Below, one piece after another: positions 54,315 to 63,325 of a stretch of DNA of 64,000 bases. This DNA comes from Bdellovibrio bacteriovorus str. Tiberius (GTDB lineage: Bacteria > Bdellovibrionota > Bdellovibrionia > Bdellovibrionales > Bdellovibrionaceae). The notes below the pieces were generated by a model that was given only the letters and a program-made list of their open reading frames with translations, did no database searches and was not told the origin of the DNA. Both the position numbers and the translations under genes were made by a program. The stretch is taken from assembly GCF_000317895.1 (NCBI RefSeq), contig NC_019567.1, positions 3,658,001 to 3,722,000 on the forward strand, in the 5' to 3' direction. How positions within the stretch are numbered: position 1 is the first letter of the stretch; every line of letters starts with the position of its first letter.

Positions 54315-56100
54315 GGGCGAGTTTTTCGAATTCTTCAATCTTGCGATTAATGACCGCGATGGATTTTCTCCAGAACTCTGGCTTGCGAATGTCTTCGCCC
54401 AGGTGCTTTTGCACCAGATCTTCCGCGGTCATGCGGCCGGTGTCGCGCAGGATGTTGACGTAAGTCTTCATGAAGTCCTTACCCAATTCTTCACGACGGG
54501 CGTAAACACTGATGCTGAACAGATAACCGAAGGTGTACGGATAGTTATAGAAGCTGATTCCCGACATCGAGAAATGCAGTTTGGTTGCCCAGTACATTTT
54601 GTCATTTTCGCTCAAGGTGCTGCCGTACCATTTGCTCCACGCCTCGTCGGTCAGCTTGCTTAGCTCATCGGCGCTGACAGTGCGCTTTTCACGCATCTCA
54701 TAGAAGCTTTTTTCAAAGTCATAACGAGCCGGGATATTCAGCAGGAACGCCGTTGCTCGGTCCATCTCGCCCCACGCAAATTCGATTTTTTCTTCACGGG
54801 ATTTGGCATTGGTCAAAAGCACGTCGTGCAAAAGGGTTTCCGAGAAAATGCTGGCCGTTTCAGCCAACGTCATCGGATAACCACATTCAGCGATGGGCAT
54901 GTCGCGCATCACCCAAGAATGATAGGCATGGCCCAGTTCGTGCGCGAGTGTTGAAATATCACTGTTAGAACCCATGTAGGTCATGAACACACGGGGTTCA
55001 CGTTTTTTACGGAAACCGGTGCAATAAGCGCCGTTGCGTTTGTTCGGAAGAACTCGCGCTTCAATCCAGTGCTTATCAGCCATCATATCCACAAACTGCG
55101 CCATGTCCGGTGAAGCCTGAGCAAAGGCATCCTTGATCATTTTCAAGCCTTCTTCATAGCTGCGCTCTGATTTGGAAGCCGAAATCGGGCTTTGTGCCAG
55201 CAAGTCCCAAGGGTCCAGAGACTTTTTACCCATCAGCTTTGCCATCGCCAGATTCGCACGGCGGGACATATCGACATTTTCATAACAAGCCGTCAGCATC
55301 GCATCCAAAGTTTCTTGAGTGATACGGCTATAAAACAGGGACTGATCCAGATAGTGGGCCGGCTTCACTTGCGAACGTTTCTTGATCACCTCGTGGCGCC
55401 AGCCAGCCAAGGCATTCAAGATCGAAGAAGCTGTTTCTTTGTGCGTGGTCCATGCGTTTTGAATGGACGTCCACGCCACACGACGGGTTTCCTCATCCTG
55501 ACTGCGAATCAATGCCGATGCTTTCGCCAGACCCACAGTTTCCGTGCGGTCTTTGAATTTCATTTCACAGCGCATGGTTCCGCTTAAGTTAGTATATAGC
55601 TCGCCCCACGCATGCAAGCCCGGCATTGAAAGTGCCTGCAACAAAGTTTCTTCTTCATCCGAAAGCATGAATGGCTTTTGTGTGCGTTCCTGGCTCCAGT
55701 CAAACTTCGCCGGCGTCAGTTCCGGGTGGGAAAGGATCTTGTTCAGAATTTCTTCTGAACAGCGTTTCATGAAGTTATCCACCGGGATCAGGATCTGCCA
55801 CATACGGGAATTAAGCGCCATCACCTCTGATTTTTTGGCTTGAGCCTCGTTCAAAGTGCTGTCCACCGACAGATGACAATTCAAGAAGGTCGACATATTA
55901 CCAACCAAAACTTGGGTCGCTTCCACGTCGATCCAGATTTTTTGGATCTTTTCCACTTCGTTTTCAAACGGAGTCTTCAGGGATTTGACGTCCTTTTCCA
56001 GCTGATCCACCTGGGATTTCACCAGATCAAATTCAGCCTGAAATTCAGGAGAGTTGTAAGAAGGATATTCAGATTCTAGATTCCAGGCCATTTTTTCCAT
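54307..56100 (-). CDS. M3-family oligoendopeptidase F
   Basis: A 597-residue cytoplasmic metallopeptidase. The zinc site is AHELGHAYHSW (first His about residue 387) with a downstream Glu in ETASIFSETLL. The N-terminal helical domain and the C-terminal FSISVYARREELG helix fit PepF, which trims oligopeptides of about 7-23 residues. The start is uncertain between ATG 56100 and ATG 56091 (MAWNLES, preceded by GGAAAA); the longer frame to 56133 is unlikely because it crosses the upstream gene's terminator. Confidence 0.9.
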   Translation of the reverse strand: MEKMAWNLESEYPSYNSPEFQAEFDLVKSQVDQLEKDVKSLKTPFENEVEKIQKIWIDVEATQVLVGNMSTFLNCHLSVDSTLNEAQAKKSEVMALNSRMWQILIPVDNFMKRCSEEILNKILSHPELTPAKFDWSQERTQKPFMLSDEEETLLQALSMPGLHAWGELYTNLSGTMRCEMKFKDRTETVGLAKASALIRSQDEETRRVAWTSIQNAWTTHKETASSILNALAGWRHEVIKKRSQVKPAHYLDQSLFYSRITQETLDAMLTACYENVDMSRRANLAMAKLMGKKSLDPWDLLAQSPISASKSERSYEEGLKMIKDAFAQASPDMAQFVDMMADKHWIEARVLPNKRNGAYCTGFRKKREPRVFMTYMGSNSDISTLAHELGHAYHSWVMRDMPIAECGYPMTLAETASIFSETLLHDVLLTNAKSREEKIEFAWGEMDRATAFLLNIPARYDFEKSFYEMREKRTVSADELSKLTDEAWSKWYGSTLSENDKMYWATKLHFSMSGISFYNYPYTFGYLFSISVYARREELGKDFMKTYVNILRDTGRMTAEDLVQKHLGEDIRKPEFWRKSIAVINRKIEEFEKLALS

Positions 56101-56123
56101 GGAACAGATCTTACCGCATAGGC

Positions 56124-56153
56124 TGAAAAACAAAAAGGGCCATTCGGCCCTTT
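56124..56153 (-). terminator. rho-independent terminator of the exported-hydrolase operon
   Basis: On the minus strand AAAGGGCC-GAAT-GGCCCTTT is an 8-bp stem with a tetraloop, followed by TTTTTG then more T residues. It lies 7 nt after the phospholipase-family gene stop and ends the three-gene operon. Confidence 0.88.
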
Positions 56154-56159
56154 AAGATT

Positions 56160-58214
56160 TTAACGCTTTTCGATGTCGTCTTTGGCTCTTAGCACCGTAG
56201 AGCCCAGATCATTGATGATCTTGCTCAGTTCCGGCGACAGGGTTTTTCCCATCACCTGCAGTTGCAAATGCTCGCCCTCATAGAATGGCCCAACCAACTT
56301 GTCGTCATTCCAAGCCTGCACGAATTCATCTTCAAAGCCACCGATGACTTTTTGATCAAACAGCTGCGCTCCGAATTCACGGAAGCTGCCTTGCAAAGTG
56401 TCCGGATTCAGGTTGGAAGAACCCACCAGCATCACTTTGCCATCCACAGAAGTGATCTTTCTGTGATTTTCCTGGTGATAGCCTTGTGTTTTGCCATTTG
56501 GGAATTTCGCTTCGATACCCAGTGTACGACGGGCACGAACTTCAACCCCATGGCGCAGCAGCTGATCCAAGTACAACGTATTTGGCAATCCACCCAGGCT
56601 GAAATTGCCATTGTGGTCAGCCAGTATGCGGATCTTCAAACCCGGAACCTGAGCTTTACGCTTCATCAACGCATCGTTGATGTACTTGTCATAAATGAAC
56701 AGATGCTCCATATAGATGTGGCTTTCAGCCTTCATGATCATATCCACCAGCATATTGCGAGTGTCTTTGATCTTCCCATCCACATTGGCTTCTGCCAGGC
56801 GCACGGACTGATTACCCACCGCCGGGAAGCTGGATCTATCAACACGGAACCAGGAAAGAATCTGATCGCGGTTCTTCAGGTAGGCTTCATTGCCGTAACC
56901 TTCTTCCTTATAGAAAAACCACTTCTTTTCATTCGGGTCCGTCGTCAAAGCCGCTTCCACGTCATCGTAGTAAGCCGCCTGCACCAGCGCCGCCGCCGGG
57001 CCTTTCACGTAAAGAGCATTATCATAGTAATAGCCACCACTGTGATCCGACCAGTTCTTGGAACCAAAGTAAGCCTGAGGCGCGTCCGATTCCGGGTCCA
57101 CCACAATCACCTTACTGTGATCGATCTTGGATTCGTAATAAGTATTGCGCTTTTCCAGAGCCTTGAACGTCTCTTCCGTTTTAGGCACCAGGTTGGTGAT
57201 ACCAAAAGGGATCCCCGGTGGATGGCGCTGAATATTGGCCTGAAGCAGATACACCGAACCTTTCAGGCCCGGATCCGTCGCCGCGCGATCTTTAATATAT
57301 TTAAAGATCGGCATCATCTCGTCCTTCATGTTGTAGTTCGTCGCATAGTCATGCAGCATCAACACCTTGAAGTTCGGATTGGCCTTTTTCTTTTCCACCG
57401 CCTGATCCAGCAGGAACTTGCTGAGTGTGCCACCCATCGTCCCCCCGAAAAGGAAGATATCAATGAACACGGAATCTTTCGCAGAAAGAATCATGTCACG
57501 GATCTTGGCAAACATCGGATCTTTGAAAGACGGATGTCCTTCATCGTCCTTGTGCAAAGGCATCTTCATATAAGGCTGATTGAAATCCAACACCCCGCCG
57601 GCAAAGATCACACGGTCATTAAACCACTGGATTCTTTCCGGAGAGATCTCATTATGACTGACCAGCTCAACAATGTTGCCCGGGACAAAACCCCCGGCAG
57701 ACAACGAGTACGGGTCCATCTGTGGGAAACGCTTCTGCAGATTTTCTGTCAGCTCGCGGCTGGTCAGATTCAAGTTCGTTGCACCCGCCCAGGAATTCAT
57801 CAAAGAACGGGCTTCATTCTGAGAAGCTTTGTCCTTTATCAGTGGATTGTCAGCATAATCACGCAAGGACTGTAAACGCATCTGCAACCAGTACTGCATC
57901 ACCTTGGCTTCGTTAGCAGAATTCTTTTTAACAAACTTCCAGTATACCAGTGGCAACAGAATCTTTTCCGGAACCACTGCATCGTTTGTCTTTACAAAGG
58001 CACGCGCTTTGGTCTGTTCTGCGGCAGGCAATTTTTTGATTTCCTGAAGCAAAGCCTCCGGACGACGGCAGGCTTCGGCCGCAAACATCATGTCGTGATT
58101 ATTCTTATAATAGTCCATGGCGGCCAGACGTTCCTTCAGGGACACCTGCGCGGTTTGCGCCATCGCCGTTGAAGCCATCACTACGGAACTCAAAATCATC
58201 AGCGTCTTTTTCAC
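56160..58214 (-). CDS. exported phospholipase D-family protein with two HKD motifs
   Basis: A 684-residue protein with a signal peptide (MILSSVVMASTAMA). Both HxKx4D active-site motifs are present: HSKVIVVD (His366, Lys368, Asp373) followed by GSKNWSDHSGG, and HRKITSVD (His584, Lys586, Asp591) followed by GSSNLNPDT. The two halves would form one PLD-type active site acting on a phosphodiester (phospholipid or nucleic acid). The first 200 residues are helical and not recognised. It overlaps the preceding gene by 4 nt. Confidence 0.88.
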   Translation of the reverse strand: MKKTLMILSSVVMASTAMAQTAQVSLKERLAAMDYYKNNHDMMFAAEACRRPEALLQEIKKLPAAEQTKARAFVKTNDAVVPEKILLPLVYWKFVKKNSANEAKVMQYWLQMRLQSLRDYADNPLIKDKASQNEARSLMNSWAGATNLNLTSRELTENLQKRFPQMDPYSLSAGGFVPGNIVELVSHNEISPERIQWFNDRVIFAGGVLDFNQPYMKMPLHKDDEGHPSFKDPMFAKIRDMILSAKDSVFIDIFLFGGTMGGTLSKFLLDQAVEKKKANPNFKVLMLHDYATNYNMKDEMMPIFKYIKDRAATDPGLKGSVYLLQANIQRHPPGIPFGITNLVPKTEETFKALEKRNTYYESKIDHSKVIVVDPESDAPQAYFGSKNWSDHSGGYYYDNALYVKGPAAALVQAAYYDDVEAALTTDPNEKKWFFYKEEGYGNEAYLKNRDQILSWFRVDRSSFPAVGNQSVRLAEANVDGKIKDTRNMLVDMIMKAESHIYMEHLFIYDKYINDALMKRKAQVPGLKIRILADHNGNFSLGGLPNTLYLDQLLRHGVEVRARRTLGIEAKFPNGKTQGYHQENHRKITSVDGKVMLVGSSNLNPDTLQGSFREFGAQLFDQKVIGGFEDEFVQAWNDDKLVGPFYEGEHLQLQVMGKTLSPELSKIINDLGSTVLRAKDDIEKR

Positions 58215-59422
58215 AGGACACCTCCGTTCACCAGAGCATCCAGATTCAGGAACTTCTCCATTGAGGACTCACACTTTTTCAAATATTGGATACGGGCGGA
58301 ATAAAGCGCCTGCGTTTCGTTGGCCGTACTGTCCTGATCGCGCGAGGAATAGTAATTCACAAGCTTCACGCGGGAACGGTCACGGTCGAGCTTTTTCTCT
58401 TTCAAATCATAAACGATCTTTTCAAGGTTGAAGCTGATTTCCTCAGTAAAGGATTTCTTACTTTCCACAACGAACTGACCCGTCGGAATGGATTTTCCGG
58501 TTTTTTCATATTTATCCGGCATCAGCTCGTTGCGGCCTTCATTGTTTGAAGCCACAAGGCCCGGGAAAACTTCGATGGTTTCTTCCGTCGGGATGATGTT
58601 TTTCAAGCTGAAATTCTTGTACAAATCCACGGTGTAGAACAACGGCACACCCGGGCCGGACTTTTTAGCCGACAGCGTGTAACCTTCACAGGACACGGAT
58701 TTTTGCACTTCGCGGTTCAGGCGATAATAGCGGCGATAACGGGCAAAGCCCTTCACACCGTTCTTTTTAATGCTTGGCAGACCGAATTTAGGGCGGGTAT
58801 CCAGAATCTCGACATAGAAGGTCACAGTGCCACCGATATAATCGGCCTGGCCTTGAGTGGCCGGGATCAATACCGAGTTATTATAAACAGTGCCGGTGTC
58901 CGTGGCTTTTTCAAGTTGTTCCCATTTAGAGCTTAACGCCCCGGTTTCATTAAAGCGCACCAGTTGGTTGCTGTTAAGCTCTGCCGCATAATCGTTTCTT
59001 TGGTTCGGCTGTGGCAGGAACGTCAGGTCCACCTGCAAGCCGGTGTTGATGATCTTGTAAACACGCATGGTCTTTACAAAGTTTTCAATCATCGCGTCTT
59101 TCAGATTTCCGGCAGCCAGTTTAGCAAGGCCCTGTTCCGGATTTTCCACACCCAGAGTTTCAATGATCGCCTGATTCAGTGCCTTGCGGGCTGTTTCAGA
59201 CAAATACTTTTGATCACCGTTTGTATGGAACGAGATTTTCATTGGATGACGATAAGGTTTTAGCGGAGAATCGCCTCCGATCAGATCGGCCAGCGCCTGC
59301 GTCTGACCATCTGAGATCGTGTATTTCTTTTCACTGGCTGGCTCGCGCATCTCTTTGTGGGTGCAATGCACAGCCATCAGGGCTGCCCAGGCAATCAAAG
59401 CGGATTTCATCGTCATCTTCAT
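58211..59422 (-). CDS. exported protein of unknown function in the PLD operon
   Basis: A 403-residue protein with a short hydrophobic start ending in AVHC. The Cys suggests a lipoprotein, but His at -1 is not a normal lipobox. The body is mainly beta: repeated strand pairs such as GGTVTFYVEILDTRPKFGLP and FARYRRYYRLNREVQKS. Residues 330-403 look helical with SARIQYLKKCE near the end. No family recognised. Lying between two exported hydrolase-like genes, it may be a partner for them. Confidence 0.65.
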   Translation of the reverse strand: MKMTMKSALIAWAALMAVHCTHKEMREPASEKKYTISDGQTQALADLIGGDSPLKPYRHPMKISFHTNGDQKYLSETARKALNQAIIETLGVENPEQGLAKLAAGNLKDAMIENFVKTMRVYKIINTGLQVDLTFLPQPNQRNDYAAELNSNQLVRFNETGALSSKWEQLEKATDTGTVYNNSVLIPATQGQADYIGGTVTFYVEILDTRPKFGLPSIKKNGVKGFARYRRYYRLNREVQKSVSCEGYTLSAKKSGPGVPLFYTVDLYKNFSLKNIIPTEETIEVFPGLVASNNEGRNELMPDKYEKTGKSIPTGQFVVESKKSFTEEISFNLEKIVYDLKEKKLDRDRSRVKLVNYYSSRDQDSTANETQALYSARIQYLKKCESSMEKFLNLDALVNGGVL

Positions 59423-59431
59423 GATTACTTC

Positions 59432-61015
59432 CTACAGATTCTGGAATTTTTTGAATTCAGAGTAATGTTGATCGTCGGCTTTCAACAGAAGGCCCAAGGA
59501 ATAAGGCAGATCCTTGTAAACGCGTTTACCGTCGTAATACATGATCACCGGCTCAAAAGTTCTTTGGTTGCCGATCGCCAGCTGAGCCACGTTGTCCGGG
59601 CTGATGGTGTAACGGCGCAAAGTTTCCTCCAAAGGCCATTTCACGTCACCAAAGACCACGTAAGCAATCTCGGAACAAACGATACGCGTGTGCGTGTGAA
59701 CATCGAAGTTGAAGTCATACTCTTTGCCGATCTGGGCAATCGCCTGCAAAACGGCCTTGCGACGATATTCATCCGTGATGTTGGAACGAGTGTCACGCAC
59801 CACCAGGAAGTCGTCGATATTCAGGAAGTGCTCCAAAGTGTTCAATTCCACACCCGGACGCAAAGCTTCCACGATGCGGTGACCAGCACGGATTTTCGCC
59901 TGAATTTTGGCTGGGATCTGATCCCAAACCTGCAGCTCTTTCAATTGCTCTTCGGTTCCCAACCAGATGGCCACGTGACCATAGTGGCCCGGGATCATCT
60001 TGTCAGTCAGACGGAATGGAGTTTTCTCCATCAGAATGTCCAAAGGTTTCATTTCCCCAATCAGGTTGGCTTTTTCAGATTCAGACATGTTGTAAAGAAA
60101 ACCTTTACGGGTTTCCACCAGGCCGACCATGTTACCAAAGCCCATGCTCACACCGTAAGACACCGCACGAACACCGCGCTTACCACGCAAAGTCAGGCGA
60201 TTCCACAAATTGGCAATGGCGTCTTTGAAGCCTGTACCCGTCTTGTCGTTTTTAACAGCCAGATACCAGATACTGGATTGAGTCAGAGTATAAAGCTGAG
60301 CTTCTTCCGGACTGGTTTTTTCACCATTAGCGCGACGCCAAGCCATCACAGAGTCGATGAACTTGATGGCGTCCTCGATCTGATCACGACGGTGTGTGGA
60401 GGAATAGGAATCGGCAATTGCCTGCAATGCACGCTTCTGAGGAACATCATAATTCAGAACATAGCGCAAAGAATCGTTGTCATTGAATGGCTGGATCGCC
60501 ACCAGATAGTTGTCCATCAAAAGCAACGCTGAAGCCAAAGCCATCTGCATGCGGAAGATCTGCTTTTCACCTTGCGCGTCTTTTGGATCCACATTCAAAA
60601 CATTATAAGTTTCGTACGTGTCCTTACGAACATGGCGATCTTTCTTTTCAGTCCTGGTGCCTTTGTAAGGGGCAAGCTTCACCTGATTTTTGCCAGAGAA
60701 GTATTCACCTTCAGCAATCGCCAGATCCAAGAGTTTTTTGCGTGTTTCCAGGTACTTCGCACCCATATCACGAACCCATTCACCCTCAGAACGGCTTAAA
60801 GACACATCACCCGTCTGGCCCAGCTTCTTTTCATCAGCAAAGCGCAAGGCTGTTGCGCGGAAATCCAAAGCTTCCGCCATCAAAACCTGCAGGTCATAAT
60901 ATTGAGGATCTACATAATAGGTAGCCGCTGGCGTTCTTTCCGTAGAAGATTTGAACGAAGAACAAGCGCCAACAAATGCTGTGAGTGCACACAACAGAAC
61001 AATAGCGAAACGCAT
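59432..61015 (-). CDS. lipoprotein with YiiX/NlpC-P60-like papain-fold domain
   Basis: A 527-residue lipoprotein (lipobox FVGAC). Residues 320-500 match the permuted papain-like YiiX/YebB group: His347 in HYGHVAIWLG and the nucleophile Cys447 in RIVCSEIAY, with a conserved EYDFNFD just before. Such enzymes hydrolyse amide or ester bonds in wall or lipids. The N-terminal 300 residues are helical and unknown. ATG 61015 is chosen because the earlier ATG at 61030 lies within its GGAGGG ribosome-binding site. First gene of the operon. Confidence 0.78.
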   Translation of the reverse strand: MRFAIVLLCALTAFVGACSSFKSSTERTPAATYYVDPQYYDLQVLMAEALDFRATALRFADEKKLGQTGDVSLSRSEGEWVRDMGAKYLETRKKLLDLAIAEGEYFSGKNQVKLAPYKGTRTEKKDRHVRKDTYETYNVLNVDPKDAQGEKQIFRMQMALASALLLMDNYLVAIQPFNDNDSLRYVLNYDVPQKRALQAIADSYSSTHRRDQIEDAIKFIDSVMAWRRANGEKTSPEEAQLYTLTQSSIWYLAVKNDKTGTGFKDAIANLWNRLTLRGKRGVRAVSYGVSMGFGNMVGLVETRKGFLYNMSESEKANLIGEMKPLDILMEKTPFRLTDKMIPGHYGHVAIWLGTEEQLKELQVWDQIPAKIQAKIRAGHRIVEALRPGVELNTLEHFLNIDDFLVVRDTRSNITDEYRRKAVLQAIAQIGKEYDFNFDVHTHTRIVCSEIAYVVFGDVKWPLEETLRRYTISPDNVAQLAIGNQRTFEPVIMYYDGKRVYKDLPYSLGLLLKADDQHYSEFKKFQNL

Positions 61016-61067
61016 GGGTTTTCCCTCCATACGATCAGATTATCTGAGCTGGGCTAACTTCTCGCTT

Positions 61068-61144
61068 TAAACATGTTTAGCGACAGTAAATCTGGTCCAG
61101 AGGCCCAGTGCGAAAGGATACCGATATTCATGTCGCTGGACCAG
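61068..61144. promoter_or_regulatory. dyads in the divergent intergenic region
   Basis: TAAACATGTTTA (61068-61079) is a perfect 12-bp palindrome, and flanking CGC/GCG bases pair with a small bulge. Then CTGGTCCAG (61092-61100) and CTGGACCAG (61136-61144) form a 9-bp inverted repeat, while AGCGACA (61079-61085) can pair with TGTCGCT (61131-61137), overlapping the second arm. The two pairings exclude each other. The region sits between divergent exported-protein units. Confidence 0.45.
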
Positions 61145-61211
61145 GTAACAAAGGTGAGTTGGTAAACCTAGACCACTGTAATTTCCGCGACTGAATTGTC
61201 CACGCTCTTTC

Positions 61212-61237
61212 GATTGATAAACTTTGATTTATCAATC
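61212..61237. promoter_or_regulatory. 26-bp palindrome just before the ribosome-binding site of the 61252 gene
   Basis: GATTGATAAA and its exact complement TTTATCAATC flank a 6-nt centre. The right arm ends directly before AGAGGAG, the ribosome-binding site. It could be an operator or an RNA hairpin controlling translation. Confidence 0.55.
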
Positions 61238-61251
61238 AGAGGAGACATCCC

Positions 61252-63300
61252 ATGAAGTCCTGGACCGCGGCCCTTCTTGTTCTGGCTCTTTCACCTTTGG
61301 CTTTGGCCCAAACCAAACCCACAAAGACTCGAGTGTGGCCCCAAGAACTTAAGATAACCGGCAATCAAACCGTCGAATTGTACCAACCCCAAGTTGAATC
61401 GCTCGCCCAAAACGACATCAAGGCACGGGCCGCGTTTAAACTGACCCGCGACGGCAAGGACTATTACGGCAGCTGTAAAATAGAAGCCAAAGCCGAAATC
61501 AACAAAGAATCCGACCTTGTTGAATTAAGCCGGATCCGTATCAAGAACCTTCAGGCACCCACCGCGAATATCACCAACAACGACTTGCAAACCGAAATCG
61601 AAAAGCAACTGGATGGGAAAACCGTGTCCTTTTCTTACAGAGCTTTGGTCGATAACCTTTCGCTGGCTGCCGGTTCCCACATCAAACAACCCGATCTGCA
61701 CAATGCACCGCCTGACTTCGTATTTGCATCGGAACCCTCGATCTTGATTATGATCTCTGGCGAACCACAATGGACTGATTCATCCGGCGCCAAGGAAGTG
61801 AAACGTATCCTGAATTCCAGTGCGCTTTTCCTGCATCAAAAGGATTCAAAGGACTTCTATCTTTGGGCCCTGGGAAAATGGTTCCAATCTGCCGACCTTA
61901 AAGGTCCCTGGCAGGTGTCGAAATCCGGTCCGACATCAAAATTTGTGATGATTAAGGATAAACTGGTCAAAGATAAAAAAATTGATCCGCTGGAGGGTAA
62001 AGGCCCTGACGGTAAACCTTTGTACCAGCCCGGAGTCACTCCAAAAATCATCGTCGCAACAAAACCCACCGAACTTTTGCAATCCACCGGTGAACCCAAG
62101 TATTCGGCAGTCGAGGGCACGGCTTTGCTTTATATGTCGAATTCGCCCAATTCCATCTTCATAGATTCCAAAGATCAGAATTACTATACTCTTGTATCCG
62201 GGCGATGGTTCCGTTCTGCCAGCCTTCAGGGAACGTGGAGCTATGTCAGCGGCAAACAACTGCCAAAAGACTTTGCAAAGATCCCGGTGAAAAGCCCCGT
62301 GGCCGAGGTGCTGGTCTCTGTTCCCGGCACCCCTCAGGCAAAAGAAGCAGTTGTTGTCAGCCAGATTCCCCAGACCGCACAAGTAAAAAGAGACCTTAAA
62401 CCCAAAGACATATCCTGTGACGGCAAGGTAAAGTGGCAATCCATCCCGGGAACTAATTTGAAGTTCGCGCAAAACTGCAACAGTCCGCTGATTGAAGTCA
62501 CTGCGGAATCATTCTATCTGGTTCAGGATGGCGTGTGGTTCACGGCGACCTCGGCAAAAGGCCCTTGGCAAGTGGCTTTGGCAGTCCCGGAAGAAATCTA
62601 TAAAATTCCCGCATCATCCCCGCTTTACTATGTCACTTATGTTCACGTCTATGGCTCCACATCAGACATGGTCACAGTGGGATATACGCCGGGCTATCAC
62701 GGAACCTTTGTATCTGCCGATGGCACAATCGTTTATGGAACCGGCTACAACTATGACTCTTACACCTCAGGCAATCAGTGGTATCCCGCCCCAAGCACAT
62801 ATGGCTTTGGTGTCGGCTATGGCTGGGGCTATGAGGCCGGATTCTTTATGGGGTTTTCAATGGGTTCGCTGATGTATCCCTGGGGTTGGGGATACTGCTG
62901 CTACGGCCCCACCTTTGTTAACATCAATATCAACAACACCTACACCAACTGGGGTCGCCACACCGTCATCTCTGGACCGGCTGGCCACGGAATCACCACC
63001 AACACCATAGGACAAACAAAATTCATCCGCGGCAACGACAGTTCCAACATCTATGCCACACATGATGGTCAGGTCTATCGCCGCACGGATTCCGGCTGGC
63101 AAAAAAATATCGGCCCGGGATCCTGGGAAAATGTCGATCGCAAGAACACCGCGGATCTGGATCACATGCACGGTTCCCGGGATATCAACCGAGATGTGGC
63201 CCGACCACCCACAGGACGTGACTTTTCAGGGCGCCCCCAACTGCAAGGAGGAGGAGGCTTCCGCGCAGGTGGTTTCCATGGCGGTGGTTTCCGCAGATAA
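61252..63300 (+). CDS. large exported protein with three Trp-rich repeats of about 110 residues
   Basis: A 682-residue protein with a signal peptide (LVLALSPLALA). Three related units are spaced about 110 residues apart, each with the core aromatic-x-x-x-x-x-G-x-W-F-x-(S/T)-(A)-x-x-x-G-x-W: FYLWALGKWFQSADLKGPW (from 202), YYTLVSGRWFRSASLQGTW (311) and FYLVQDGVWFTATSAKGPW (421). Each ends with a Pro-containing loop. Residues 500-560 are rich in Gly/Tyr/Trp, and the tail is Gly/Arg-rich. This resembles proteins labelled carbohydrate-binding family V/XII; ligand and location are unknown. Confidence 0.7.
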   Translation: MKSWTAALLVLALSPLALAQTKPTKTRVWPQELKITGNQTVELYQPQVESLAQNDIKARAAFKLTRDGKDYYGSCKIEAKAEINKESDLVELSRIRIKNLQAPTANITNNDLQTEIEKQLDGKTVSFSYRALVDNLSLAAGSHIKQPDLHNAPPDFVFASEPSILIMISGEPQWTDSSGAKEVKRILNSSALFLHQKDSKDFYLWALGKWFQSADLKGPWQVSKSGPTSKFVMIKDKLVKDKKIDPLEGKGPDGKPLYQPGVTPKIIVATKPTELLQSTGEPKYSAVEGTALLYMSNSPNSIFIDSKDQNYYTLVSGRWFRSASLQGTWSYVSGKQLPKDFAKIPVKSPVAEVLVSVPGTPQAKEAVVVSQIPQTAQVKRDLKPKDISCDGKVKWQSIPGTNLKFAQNCNSPLIEVTAESFYLVQDGVWFTATSAKGPWQVALAVPEEIYKIPASSPLYYVTYVHVYGSTSDMVTVGYTPGYHGTFVSADGTIVYGTGYNYDSYTSGNQWYPAPSTYGFGVGYGWGYEAGFFMGFSMGSLMYPWGWGYCCYGPTFVNININNTYTNWGRHTVISGPAGHGITTNTIGQTKFIRGNDSSNIYATHDGQVYRRTDSGWQKNIGPGSWENVDRKNTADLDHMHGSRDINRDVARPPTGRDFSGRPQLQGGGGFRAGGFHGGGFRR

Positions 63301-63325
63301 ATAAAATAATAAAAAGGAGTGCACC

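Noticed and set aside
56262-57875. 537-codon open frame antisense to the phospholipase D-family gene
   Set aside because: The opposite strand has two intact HKD motifs and a signal peptide; the antisense translation has no recognisable domain.
58211-59422. Lipoprotein assignment for the middle gene of the PLD operon
   Set aside because: The Cys follows AVH; His at -1 does not fit a lipobox, so a plain signal peptide or anchor is equally likely.
59357-60532. 391-codon open frame antisense to the YiiX-like gene
   Set aside because: Shadow of a gene with a lipobox, catalytic Cys and good ribosome-binding site; His/Phe/Val-rich translation without motifs.
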